Shown here: positions 22,875-34,115 of the stretch, in pieces
Layout: every line of letters starts with the position of its first letter
How positions within the stretch are numbered: position 1 is the first letter of the stretch
DNA from: Lathyrus oleraceus
Taxonomy: Eukaryota > Streptophyta > Magnoliopsida > Fabales > Fabaceae
Reading direction: 5' to 3'
Length of the DNA: 64,000 nucleotides
Assembly (NCBI RefSeq): GCF_024323335.1
Contig: NC_066582.1
Coordinates: forward strand, 95,263,444-95,327,443
Made by a program: the position numbers and the translations under genes
Notes under the pieces: generated by a model
Database searches by the model: none
The model's input: only the letters and a program-made list of their open reading frames with translations
Told to the model about the DNA's origin: nothing

Positions 22875-25800
22875 TGTCGCATCCGCGAAAAACAACCGGC
22901 GGGAAAAACAAACAAACAGAGCCGCCATCGTGCGTTATTTATCCCAAAGGAGGGAAAGGAAACGCTCGAAGTAAACCTGGAAAGGGAATGGTCTTACGAC
23001 CCGATATTACCAGATACGGGAGTCGGTTACGCAAGGGGAAGGTATTAGCACCCCCTCACGTCCGTCGTACTCGACGGGATCCACGCTCAAGAGAATAGGA
23101 TAAGGTTGCTGAATAACTGCTCAAAAGAATGCACACACACTGGAATAAACAGGCGGGAGAGGATGGAGGAAGAGGACTCGGCGGGATATCACATCCTGGG
23201 CCTACGTAGTTTGTCAGAAACAAACATCAGAGTCAACGTAGTTCGGGGAACTGGGAAGCGGGCTCGCTAGGATATCTTATCCTATGCCTACGTATCTCAT
23301 CTGGAATGAGAATCAGAGCAACCGTAGTTCGGCTCACGCACGCCGAAACAAAACACACACACAGACGCTGAGACGTCAAAACAAACACACAAATAGAAAC
23401 AGACTGCCAATGGCTGGTCTTACGTCCGACTCCAAACAACAAACACAAACAAGGAAACCGAATGCCAATCGTTGGACTTACATCAGACTCCACACACAAC
23501 AAACAAACGCACACAGGAAACCGAATGCCAATTGCTGGACTTACATCAGACTCCAAACACAAACACCAATAGGATACGGAATGCCAATCGCTGGTCTTAC
23601 ATCCATCTCCTAACAACGAACCCAAACAAGGAAACCGAATGCCAATCGCTGGACTTACATCAGACTCCAAGCAAACAAGAGGTTAACCGGACGCTGAGTC
23701 GTCAAAAGCAACAAAAAAGTTGTACAAACAAGCTAATAGGGAGTCTGGTACTCGAGCCTGCTAACTGTCAAGCAAACACACACAAAAAAGGAAAAGGGTG
23801 CCCGGAGAGATCTCGCACGATCTCCTGCCTACGTACCTCATCTGGTATGAGGATCAGGGCAACGTAGTTCCCCTTAACAGGGAAGAAACTTTCTCCTAAC
23901 CAGAGACTGGGAAATGACAGACTAAAAGGGAGACTGACTCGAGCCTAATAGTTGTCATGCAATCCACAATAGTCCTAGGTTGAGGTATTTAACAGATCCT
24001 AACTCGCACAGGCAGCAAGTCAACAAAATAGCAAGTAAGCAAACGGGTGAACAGGTATCACACACTATATGCAAACAAGAAGGCTCACACAACATGGATG
24101 GGCTTTAGTCAAGGGGTCAAATCAACCTCGACAAACAAGCCAACTGGAAAGGGATGTTGTTTGCTCTTAACCCTAACATTGAGAGCTAGTGTGAAGTAGA
24201 TGAAATGGGAAGTGAGGGTAAGACCTCACAGCTCTTATCCCTGGCCTGGGAGAGCTTCAGACAATGAAAGTGTGGGAGTCCAGAATGTGGGACTCTACTC
24301 CACATGACTGACACAACAAGATCTTGGGTTCTTATTCAAAGTGCATCAACACATGGTGTGAGCAGGATGAATGACACAACTGAAAAACAGGGGACGGATT
24401 GCACATCCCTTTTATCTGCCAATGCCTCTTCACTTAGGAGGTCTTTATATGTACAAGGCACAAAGATAAACAAGCACAAACATTGCCTCTTAAGGAGGGC
24501 TTCAGACAGGTGCCTGCCAAAGTAACATGATAGGGGTCATTACCTAAGTGGTATGCCAACCACAAGCAAAGCAAAGCACAGTTCAAATGAACTTAAAGCA
24601 ACTTAGGTACCTGTGTAAACAACTAAACAAATTAGTACAATATTCAGACAATCAAACAACAGTCAATCACAAACAGACAACCCCAATGTACAACACATAA
24701 GCCATAAGGCAAACACAAATGAATTATCATCAAAGCTTACAAAACAAACAAATATTAGCCAACAATAACAAATGACCAAGCTCAAATGAAGGAGCAACAT
24801 CAATCATGGAGATGCATACTTGAACCTGAAATTCACAACTCAAATGTAAGTCCAAACCCCTAGGTCAAGGCCTAGGGTCAAAGGTGAGGAAAAAATTCAA
24901 AATAGGAGCTGAAATTCAACACAATGCAACTTCAAACACACATTAACATGTCCTAAAAAGGACCAAGTCAAAATCATCAAGCAAGTCCATGTAATAAGCA
25001 AGGGAAGTCAAAGACAATTTCAAGGCTCACAAATGGACATTGAGAATGAAAATTCCAAATCAAAACAGAAATGATTCAAATAATTCTGGAAAAAATCATG
25101 AGCATCCAACACATCCAACATGATCATAATACAAAAAATCAGAAGCATTAGAGGTTATTTGATATGGAAATTAAATTGCATAAGTTGATCAACCAAATGT
25201 GTGACACAAATTGTCACACCTCACAAACATGTGCATAAAACAGAAATGGCAAATGAGATAAATACCAAACTAAGCCTAAAACATGCAGCAATGTGTCTAG
25301 AATCATCATGCAAAATTTCATGTCCATTGGATTAAAATCAAGCATTTCACAATAGAAAGAGTAAGGCAAGGTCACAAATGCACCTATGTTCAATCAACCT
25401 GGAGCAAAAACAATTCCAGCCATGCACAACTTCAAAATTCACCATCATAAAAAACTAGACATTCTAAGGAACAAGTAGCAAAACATTTGGAATTATTTGA
25501 GGCTTTTTTCAATTTGTTATGAATTTTGGAAGTTAGCATAAAAAAATTTGAAAAGAAAATGAAGCATACATGAAATTTGGAGGGAAAAGGCTAAAAGAGA
25601 AAATAATTTGAAAAAGCGTTGTCGGCCAGGATCGAACCTGGTCCGAATTCAAATGGAGCGCCATGCATTGAAACGGCGCCGTTTTGCAGCGAACCCTAGC
25701 CTCATGCTAGCGACGGTCAGACGCGGACGCTAGGGCGTCGCTAAGATGAAGATCTTCATCTTCTTCATGAAGATGATGATGAACAAGATGAAGTTCATCC

Positions 25801-27702
25801 AGAATTTTCCAGAATTTCCAGAATTTCTCATATTTTTACAAATTATATATCGTTGGAAAGCTCTTTCAATGTAGAATTCAAATATTATATTATCTAAGCC
25901 TAAATCTCCATGGATTTTCTGAATCGAAGCAAAGAAGTTTCTAGATCTAAACTTGAAATCATCATATCTCACTGAATTTTCATCCAAATTCCACAAAATT
26001 TATATCAGAATTCTCACCACAACAAGATCTACAAGATTATGTACATAAAACAGAGAATTAAGGTGATCGAAAATGTGACCTCTTGAATGTCAGTTCTTGA
26101 ATTCTACAGATTCCAGGCCAGGCAAGCATGCAAATCCACTCCAAATCACTTGTTATGAAGTTTGATGATGAAATTGAGGCTTGGAAACGTGTAGATCTAG
26201 CTCAATTTGCATTTGCCATTTTTGAGTTCTTGAACTTCACATGCACAATTCTGGTCCAAACTTGATGATCCAAGGCTTGATCTCTGCTAAATCAACACTA
26301 GAGAACCAGAATATGGAAGAAGATTCAAGGCTTATGTGAGAAAAATTTGAATTAAGATTGGGAGAAAATTTTGGAGGCAAAAATTTCTTAGATCTAGAAA
26401 TGGTGAATTGTGATTAACCTCCTGAAATTCTGTTATGATTTAGTATATATACCATGCGCTAATCCTATTTTAATTAAAATTAATCAAGGTTAAGTTGAAA
26501 TTAATCAAGATAAGGTGTGGTGACAAAAATTGAAATTTTGCATGGTGCATGCAGTAAATGGACGTGAACAGTGCCATATGCTTGATCAAAGTCACTCAAA
26601 ATCATTTTTTAAACACATTGGCAATGGCAAAAAGTTCTCATGATGCACCAATTTTAAATTTATGATTTTCCCTCCAAAACCTTCATGAATAAGCAAATGA
26701 TCATATGTTCAAATTTCATGCAATGTGATGGATGTTTTGGAAACTTCATGTCATGACAAGCATTTTGCAAAAAGAACCACCAAATTTGGAGTTATGAATC
26801 AAAAGTTATGGCCTTTTGAAGTTCCATGTACACTTGGCAATGATTTGATCATATCTCCTCAACCATTCATCATAAATTCATGATCTTGGACTTTTTAGAA
26901 ATGGGAGAGAGAGATCTTCAACTTTCATGTTGGACAAAAATTCATTTGAAGCTTATTTGATGATGCAAGATCAAGTTGAATTTGAATCAAAAACTTTCCA
27001 TTTTGGGAAAGTTTCAATTATAGGTCACTTTCCATTTTTGGAAACTTTTGATCTGACCTCAAATTCTTCAATATATGCATTTGACATGATTAATAAGCCC
27101 CTTTTGAACATGAATGAGATGTTGAAACTCATTTCTCCACCTCCTAGCCCTCATTTGACTTTCTGTTGACTTTCTGGTTAACAGATGACTTGAACATGCT
27201 CAGATGACTTTGAGCCTCAACCACTTGATGAAATGGCTCCAAAATGAACCCCTAGCTTATACAAGCTCAATAAAATCATATGATGATCTCCTTCTCAAGA
27301 AAGACCTCATCTCCTTGAGGATCCCTGACTGGTAGAATGCAACTGATTAGAGTTGGCCAGAGGTCAAAACCCTAATCCCAAAGAATCTGAGCATGAACAA
27401 TGAGCCCCTTGAGGATGACATAACCATGATGATGATGATGTACCCTTTCCAATAAGATAATGCTCAAAATCCTTGAAGGACCAAGAAACCCTAATTGAAG
27501 CACAAACCTCAGATGATTAGTGATCAATTTATGAGACCCTCAGGCATGAATCTCTTAACCTCTCCATCTTCTAAGAAAGACTTAGGAGGATGACTTGTCT
27601 ATTTCCACATGACATGCAATATGCAATGACTAATGCCCTAAATATGAAATGCAATATGTTAAACTAGTCCCAAGAGAGGAGGGCAAATTTTGAGGTGTTA
27701 CA
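22875..27702 (-). repeat. LTR of the Ogre-like fragment (4828 bp)
   Basis: The plus-strand ends are TGTCGCATCC at 22875 and GGTGTTACA at 27702. On the minus strand it begins TGTAACACCTCAAAATTTGC. The block common to the long LTRs lies at 22915-23065: GTTACGCAAGGGGAAGGTAT, TAGCACCCCCTC and GGCGGCTCTG on the minus strand. A TATA-like run is at about 26440-26450. Tandem repeats lie at 23390-23675. The GGTTCGATCC word (minus strand) near 25635 is not part of a tRNA. Frames inside it are not genes. Confidence 0.8.
23390..23675. repeat. Five ~58-bp tandem repeats inside the Ogre-like LTR
   Basis: Units with the core GCCAATCGCTGGACTTACAT followed by CAGACTCCAAACA-type sequence start at 23406, 23464, 23527, 23583 and 23641, spaced 56-63 bp. 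They create open frames on both strands (23284-23867 and 23670-23233) that I do not regard as genes. The array lies about 500-800 bp from the LTR 3' end. Confidence 0.9.
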
Positions 27703-28232
27703 GCATGCAGTTAAATATGGGAGATTTTGTATGTACTGATCATACAATTAATTTGCAAAGACAAGACAATGAAATGCAAAGAATTCATGCAGAGACAAGA
27801 CAATACAAAGCATGCACCTGGAAAGAATCTTTGCCCTAATAATCCAACACTAGAAGCATGCGCCTACAAAGAAGATGTATTTGTCCTAATAATCCAAGGC
27901 ATGCGCCCTTTTCAATGGCGCATAAAGCAAGGCATGTGCCACTTGCCTTGACGCCTCTTCCTTGCATGCATAAAAAGGCATGCGTGCACCACTAACCTTG
28001 GCGCATATGACCAGGCATGTCTTAAACAAACCATGTGCCCTAGCCTTAGGCGCCTACACCTATCCTCACATGTATGTGCCCTATCCCATGCTTCACATGT
28101 TGCATAGCCATTCACATGTTGCAACATTATCTCATCCATAAATAGAGTTGCAACTCACAACACTCAACATTTGCAACACTAACAATCAACATCTGCAACA
28201 CTCAAATTTATAACACTGAACCTCTGCAACAT
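27703..28232 (+). promoter_or_regulatory. Upstream region of the PMD gene with GGCGCATGC-like words and a TATA box
   Basis: Between the Ogre fragment and the PMD start codon, words such as CATGCGCC, GGCGCATA and GCATGCGCC recur at 27855-28090 in both orientations. The same words are found next to both inverted repeats of the MULE. CATAAATAGA at 28137-28146 is a good TATA-like box, 96 bp before the ATG at 28233. The 5' leader between them has short repeats of the type AACACTCAACATTTGCAAC at 28160-28226. Confidence 0.5.
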
Positions 28233-30249
28233 TATGTCTCTATTGACTATGGATGATGAACATCGAGGAACAATCGACAATATTGCGACATTTGTATGTT
28301 ATTACTTCTTCTTACTTATTTCGTACTTATTTCTTACTTATGTTTATTTTGTTTACTACTTCTTCTTACTTTATTTCTTACTTATGTTTTATCAGGACCC
28401 AAAACGATTTTGATGTCGTGTACATGAATATGTACCCCCACAATCCTTTGATAGAACCATACATTCGAGGATGCGGTTTTGGTAATATCCTAAACATAGT
28501 CTCATACTCAGTTGACTACAAACTTATTCTTGCTTTATTAGATAGATGAAGACCTGATACTTACACATTTCACCTTCCTTTCGGTGAGTGTACCGTCACA
28601 CTTGAGGACTTCTACATGTTGTTAGGTCTACGTATCGATGGTAAGGCCGTGAATGGTAGAGTTAACCAAGATAACTCTATATGCAATGAATTGTTGGATG
28701 CCCCTTTGTGTGGCGACACAACTACGAGAGAGACTTCTGGTCAAGCTAGGGGTCAAGGTATTAACTTAAAATATCTCAAAAAATATTATGCTAGTCTAAC
28801 ATTAACCGAATAATCTATCGAGTGTGAAAAAATAACTAAAGCTCGGTGTTATATTATGATTCTATTTGATAATTTTTTATTTCCTGAAAGTACTGGTAAT
28901 ATGGTAAATATTATGTATTTACCGTTGTTACGAAACATAAATAAGGTAAGCACATATAGTTAGGGTTCAACTGTTTTGACCCATTTATATAGTGCGTTGT
29001 GTAAAAATGCTAAAAAAAATACTTGTACGTTTTATTCATGCGCATATTTGCTACAAGAATGTCGTCACTCGCCCCGGTAACCGAGAAGCCATTCATATTC
29101 CCCTTTGCAACAAAGTAAGTTTAAAACTTTACCATCTAATTTATTAGACTTTATACTACAACTAACTGTAAATAAGATTTTTCAAATGTTTTTGATCTAG
29201 GTGGTCAGTTAGAGGGATAAACTACAATAGGTGTCTAAACACACGTTGTAGTAGTCTATCGAAATCTATTAGACCACATTGGACCAGACGATGTAATACT
29301 ACTACACAACTCTACATTTGATTTAAAAAAAATTATCCAATTACATATCACCTAATCATGTCATATTCTTGTACAGTTTATCTGGAGGCCATATCTGGGT
29401 CTTGATCATCAGGTTAACCATGATGATGTTGTAGTTTGGAAAGCAAAAACACCAATTACCTGGTTCACTACTGTGGAGATACATCAGAGTGACCGTGTAA
29501 AATTGCAGTTCGGTATGCAACAACAAATTCCAGAACCTCCGACGTGTTTGGAAGATTGACATCAACAAAGAGTCGATGCCCAATGGGATTATTCCGACTA
29601 GAGAGACTTCGCAAAAGAGATGTGTCGTTATTTGAGGAATCGGCGATAACACATCTTAAAAGAATCAGTCATACAGGATGCTAGACCAACTCAACAGTAT
29701 ATGACATGGTTTAGGTCGGCTACAATGCCACAATTTGTGTCTGAGCCAAGGTATTTGATTGATCCACACCAACTAGCTTCATCATGATACGCCCAACAAC
29801 AAATCCTCGTCCAAGAACAATGTCAACCCACCCAAACCCAACGACCAACCTCACACCATCATCCTACCATACACATCAAACAACCAAACACCCAACCTCA
29901 CAACCCATTCATGCCACACACCCAGACTCAAAACCAAGAATCAAACCCTAACCACCAACAACCATACGCAACCACCACAACAGTCTATAGCCCAAATGAT
30001 TCATGTCATTGTATCCCCCCACTAATGACCACCCAAATATCCCATCGCCATAACATTCAACCATTATTTGACTATAGTACACCCCAAGAACCATTGATTC
30101 GTTTCTAAATCGATTCAATGTCCCAATTCAGTCAACCATACCGTCCACAATTCACCCAACCACAACGACTCAACTACGACAACATGGACATCGAACTCAA
30201 TTACGGAAGCATCATTGGCGACAATCCCCCAGCTATTGGGGATAAATGA
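28233..30249 (+). pseudogene. Plant mobile domain (PMD) gene of the MULE, broken
   Basis: Exon 1 starts ATG at 28233 and reads MSLLTMDDEHRGTIDNIATF. A GT-AG intron (28294-28395, 102 bp) follows, and exon 2 begins DPKRF. A TGA and a frameshift come next; then the next frame gives HNPLIEPYIRGCGFGNILNI, YSVDYKLILALLDR, a stop, and RPDTYTFHLPFGECTVTLED. That last segment leads into YMLLGLRIDGKAVNGRVNQ, the hallmark of the plant mobile domain (PF10536, as in MAIN-like proteins). Later parts are scattered over frames. The C-terminal region (29780-30249) is rich in Gln, Pro, His and Asn and ends DNPPAIGDK. PMD genes often travel with MULEs; their role in transposition is not established. This copy cannot make a full protein. 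Confidence 0.8.
28294..28395 (+). other. Phase-0 intron in the PMD gene
   Basis: The donor GTATGT at 28294 and acceptor TTTTATCAG at 28387-28395 enclose 102 bp of T-rich sequence. It falls between the ATF and DPKRF codons, the place where related PMD proteins are continuous. The T-rich content comes from repeats of TACTTCTTCTTACTT type. Confidence 0.65.
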
Positions 30250-30544
30250 TGACACATCTATCAAATATCACTGGACTTTCACACCAGCCACCATTGGATC
30301 ATGTCAGCACTAAAAGACCCCAAACACCTCAGGAAAATCATGGAAGACCTCGAAGACAGACTAACGCACCTGGATGTGGAACATAGGGGCGTTTCAATCG
30401 GGCGGGTCATTGAATTTCTTGTCAATTCTATGTAATTTTTTATTATAATATAAATATAATTTTTATTTTCAGTATTTTTTTAATTAATTATAAATTTAAC
30501 ATTTAAAATTAAAATAAAATAAAATTAAAGGTGCACATGCATTG

Positions 30545-30667
30545 ACGCATATACTATGTAGTGTATGCATGCGCCAATGCATGTGGCACCAAGGTATGTA
30601 TGCGCCAATGCATGTGACGCCTACATGCATTGTTTTTGCATGCATGTCCTATACTATGGGCGTCTCA
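30545..30667. repeat. Right subterminal repeats of the MULE
   Basis: TATGCATGCGCCAATGCATG occurs at about 30568, and TATGTATGCGCCAATGCATG at 30599. Flanking relatives are ATGCATTGACGC and GACGCCTACATGCATTG. They lie just inside the right inverted repeat. The left subterminal region (18770-18860) has matching GGCGCATCC, GGCGCATGC and GGCGCC words. Confidence 0.8.
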
Positions 30668-30783
30668 TTTGGATCTTAATTGGTGACACATCAGTTAAAA
30701 AAGATAATTATTTTGATATATTTTTAAAATTTTGATTATTTTGATATTTTAATTAAAAATATTGATTATTTTTAAAAAAAATC
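30668..30783 (-). repeat. Right terminal inverted repeat of the MULE
   Basis: 116 bp ending AAAAAAAATC at 30783, followed by the AAAAAGATC target duplication. It matches the left repeat in order. The changes relative to the left copy are mostly C-to-T type (for example AATAATCAA for AATAACCAA), the pattern expected of old methylated DNA. Confidence 0.9.
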
Positions 30784-30792
30784 AAAAAGATC

Positions 30793-32102
30793 TCTCTATC
30801 TTAGAATATAAAAAATTAAAAAGAATTTAAAAAAAATACATACCAATTCCTTGATTATAATATTTTGATTTATTTTAATTTTGTAAAGATTAAATAGAAT
30901 ATAAAAATTGAATAGTAAATAATTGAAATGTAAAAATGATAAAGTGAGATTTTCTTTTTAAATAAATTATAAGTGTGAAGGGATAAGTGCAGTGAAAAGT
31001 TATTCATTCTTTGAGTAGTTTTGAGTTGACGATGCGCATGCATATGTTGCCCGTATATACGAACATCATTCGGCACATGGGCCGGACATTGTGGGAAAGG
31101 AATGAGTTAGACTAAACAAAACAATATTGTACCAAACTTTGAACACAAGCAGATAATCATTAAATCTTAATTTTAAATTTTAATTGATTTATTGATGATT
31201 ACGTTCGATTTAATATATAGGATCACAGTTTCATCTCTTATAAATATGATTGAGAGAGAACTGAAACTATTTAATGATAGAACTGATTTCCAAACCAGAT
31301 TAGTCGACCAAATATTGACGAAGAAAAAAAATCAAAAATTTCAAAATCCTTTAGTATATTTCATAGGATGCTGGTATGCTAAAAACAAAAGATCTCTATA
31401 TGATTTTTAAATACAAAATAAAAAGTATGTGTGTGTGGGAAAGTGAGAGGAAGAGGCATCGAATTCTATGAGGTTGCAATAAAATGGTTGGTTGCTTTCC
31501 AACTTCAGTCTTCTCGTACAAGCTACACTCCAACCCACACCTTTTCTACATATTCCTCTTTATTTGTTTATTTACTTTCTATCTAGAAAAGAAAAGAAAA
31601 AACAAGACCCAAATTTAAAAGAATGAGAAGAGATTATCATCGAAACGCGTGTCATAATATTCTCCTCCTTCTGAATATCCCTTTTATATGGCCCATTTAC
31701 ATAGCCTGTCAGAATATTCTTTACCTTCTAACATTGTCCTAATCTTTTTTTTTCTTCTCATGACATTTTTCCATTTTTAATTCATGATATTTTAACTATC
31801 GTGTTTTAAAAAATATCATGAATTTAACTTGCATGATATTATTACTTTGCATTCTTCTTCTTAATTTTTGAGAATTCAATTTTGGAATCTTTTGACGTTT
31901 AATAGGAGTGGTGATTCTACGGATCTTAATTTTAAGACAAGTTTTTTTTTGAAAACTCTCATTAATTAAAAAGTAAAAAATAAAATTTTATATCTCGTTT
32001 TCTTATAAAATTTAAGTGTCGTGTTGTTTCATTCACCAGTGTCGTGTTGTTTCATTCACCACTATTAAAATAGTTTAGCTACGGTGGTCGGTTATATTAG
32101 GA
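30793..32102. other. Unassigned AT-rich stretch
   Basis: No frame with recognisable similarity. It holds a direct 24-bp duplication GTGTCGTGTTGTTTCATTCA at 32010-32063. A GTGTGTGTGG run followed by purine-rich sequence is at 31425. The minus-strand frame 31076-30870 and plus-strand frame 31192-31410 are not recognisable. Confidence 0.25.
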
Positions 32103-32322
32103 TGTTGAAATCAACATGAAATAGTAAGACACAAACTACTAACATTTTTGCTATTCATCTTAAAGTTTGTAATGAGTACATGATGGTATATAGCTTCACA
32201 AAGAAGCTATTTAACTAACTCAACAAATTGAATAACTAACCTCTTCAAAAAAAAAATATAGAATGGAACGTTTTCTAAGTGTTAAAGAAAAGCTGCTAGA
32301 TCATGCCTTTATCATTTCAACA
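32103..32322 (-). repeat. Probable 3' LTR of a Copia remnant
   Basis: On the minus strand the RNase H pseudogene is followed by a purine-rich stretch TTTGAGGAAGGA (32334-32323) and then TGTTGAAATGATAAAGGC, a classical polypurine tract and LTR start. The other end is put at TGTTGAAATC on the plus strand (32103), giving about 220 bp with TG...CA ends. The outer end is tentative. Confidence 0.5.
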
Positions 32323-32336
32323 TCCTTCCTCAAATT

Positions 32337-32740
32337 CAAGCATAGTAAATGTTCAACTTGATTGAAGATAAAAACTTTGTGAGAAAGTCTAAGTTGTTCT
32401 TAGAAGAAATAGATATAATTTTAGTATTTCTTGTTGAACATTCTCGTTCATGAAATGACAATCATTCTTAAGATATTTCGTCCTATCATGAAAAACGAGA
32501 TTGGAAGTTATGTGGAGTGCACTTTGGATGTCACAATATAGAGCTCGTGGTTGATGATGTATAGATCTCTTAGAAGGTACAAGAGTCAAAGTAATTCACA
32601 TGTAGTTGTGCCTAGTGCTCGATATTTGGCTTTAGAAGATGATCTGAATATTTTTGTTGTTTCTTTTCCTTCCAAGATATAAGAGATGAACCTAGGAAGA
32701 AAGATTTTCCTGAATCAATGCAACTATTTTTATTTAAGGA
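32337..32740 (-). pseudogene. Copia RNase H fragment
   Basis: The minus-strand reading has GSSLISWKEKKQQKYS near 32690, then after a frame change KAKYRALGTTTCELL, and finally RALYCDIQSALHITSNLVFH with DCHFMNENVQQEILKL at 32540-32400. These correspond to the Copia RNase H signatures SWxSKKQ, AEYRAL and LYCDNxSA...H.RTKH. Reverse transcriptase and integrase are missing upstream, where gag-like sequence from what may be a different element is joined. Confidence 0.75.
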
Positions 32741-34110
32741 GAGCCTTTGATTTGATAGAATCAAATCTATGTTTTATTTCACTTAGGTTTCATTCAAATC
32801 TTTCACTTCCTTCTATATTGAAACACGTGTTACACAATTATTAGCTTGGTTTCTAATATTAGCGATTTCTTACCTTAATGTTTCATTGTCGTTCTCTAGA
32901 AATTCAAGATATTTTTTAAGCGCTATGGTACTCTTTTCTATCTTATCATGATCCTTGATTAACTTAGATTTTAATTTAAATAACTAATTGTACGATAAAG
33001 TTGTTACCTCACAACCATCTTCTTCGTTAGAGACTTTCAAGTAAAACATGTTCATCTTCTTCGAACGAGCTTTTGAGAGGTTCCACATTAGAATCTTCAG
33101 AGGTATTTTCTGGAATATTGTCGAAGAAGTTTTTGCAAGAATCTTCATATAACCCTCTTGAATTTTCCTTTTCTGGTTCATCTTCTTCATCAGATAATAG
33201 ATATGAAGGATCTCTAAATATTATTCCAGAAGTCGATTCTTTTTTATGGATTAAAGCAACTATTCTTCTTGATGAAGTTTCTAAGTTATCAGACGACGAA
33301 TCTTTTGAAGATCGTTCGTCTATGGATGTTGTTCTTTCAAATGAAACTATTGGAGTTGATTTTTTTTCTTCAATTTTTTTTTGATGAAGTGCCTAATGAT
33401 TCTTCTAGATTTCTTGAGCTCAATTATTCATGTTTCAATAGTTGAATCAATTCGCCAAGTTTTTCAAGGACTTATTCTTTCCTTAAATTTCGTGAAAATT
33501 ACAAACAATATTATCTCTCGATTTAAGCATTGGATTAGGTTTTATATTCCAATTCTTAACTCTTAGATATATGTTAGATATGAAAGTTCTCGCACTTCTT
33601 TCAAGGTTCCCAATGGTTGAACATCATATGTGAAGATGACTCTCACATTCATTTGATGTTTCAACTTTCTAAAAGTGTATACTCATTCTCTCTTGTTTGA
33701 TACTTGAAGATACTTCATAGATCATCTCAAGATTATCCCACAGTTCCTTGTCAGAATTACAGTTAAATACATAAAAGAATCGATTCTTACTTAAAGACAT
33801 AATTAAAAAAAATTAGCTTTGAAACCAAGTTTAAACTTTCTCATGTCTTCATCGGTCCAAAGGAATTCAGTTTTATCTACTACTTCACCATTAACATAGT
33901 GAGTAGAGATAAATTGACCATTGATTGTCATTTACCACAATTAAAGGTTGAAAATTTTAATGAAAATTTTGATTACAGCTTTCCATATATCAAACCTATC
34001 ACCATTAAACAATAAAGGTGTATTTAGGAAAGTTCTTATGTTACAAGAAATGTTTGAAGTCATCCTCCTCCTAAGATGATTTGTCCTTAAACAGGAGTTA
34101 GATTTTGATG
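32741..34110 (-). pseudogene. Copia gag remnant with coiled-coil and acidic tail
   Basis: From 34010 the minus strand reads FNGDRFDIWKAVIKIFIK, then MTINGQFISTHYVNGEVVDK, TDEDMRKFKLGFKANF and NCNSDKELWDNLEMIYE. This is the order of a Copia gag (DUF4219/UBN2 type), with several stops. Further on an acidic Ser/Asp/Glu region (33400-33070) and a heptad-like stretch KKYLEFLENDNETLR (near 32900) follow. The plus-strand frame at 33073-33384 is a shadow of the acidic part. No zinc knuckle or protease remains. The join to the RNase H fragment at about 32740 marks an internal deletion. Confidence 0.6.
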
Positions 34111-34115
34111 CCACT

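Larger units (their letters stand above)
21557..27702 (-). mobile_element. Ogre-like retrotransposon fragment: one LTR, primer site, leader, start of gag
   Basis: On the minus strand the order is LTR (27702-22875), 2-bp spacer, primer-binding site (22872-22855), leader (to about 21865) and the first ~100 codons of gag. It then stops abruptly at about 21557, where MULE transposase sequence begins. There is no second LTR, pol or target duplication, so the 3' part is deleted. It could be an insertion followed by a deletion that also removed the transposase promoter, or a fragment taken up by the MULE. The LTR side abuts GCATGCAGTTAAATATGG, which is MULE sequence upstream of the PMD gene. Confidence 0.75.
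18668..30783. mobile_element. 12.1-kb Mutator-like element with mudrA-type and PMD genes, carrying an Ogre-like fragment
   Basis: Identical 9-bp sequences AAAAAGATC flank the element at 18659-18667 and 30784-30792. The ends are inverted repeats beginning GATTTTTTTT. From left to right it holds a small plus-strand reading frame (19059-19352), a minus-strand transposase pseudogene (19549-21556), an Ogre-like LTR-retrotransposon fragment (21557-27702) and a plus-strand plant mobile domain pseudogene (28233-30249). Without the Ogre fragment it would be about 6 kb, a normal size for an autonomous MULE. The genes have stops and frameshifts, so this copy is dead. Confidence 0.9.

Noticed and set aside
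23233..23867. 145- and 131-residue frames on opposite strands
   Set aside because: They cover the ~58-bp tandem repeats inside an LTR and have no recognisable domain.
25619..25650. GGTTCGATCC word, tRNA T-arm-like
   Set aside because: No acceptor, D or anticodon arms can be formed around it; it lies within an LTR.
33073..33384. 103-residue Ser-rich plus-strand frame
   Set aside because: Shadow of the acidic gag tail on the minus strand.
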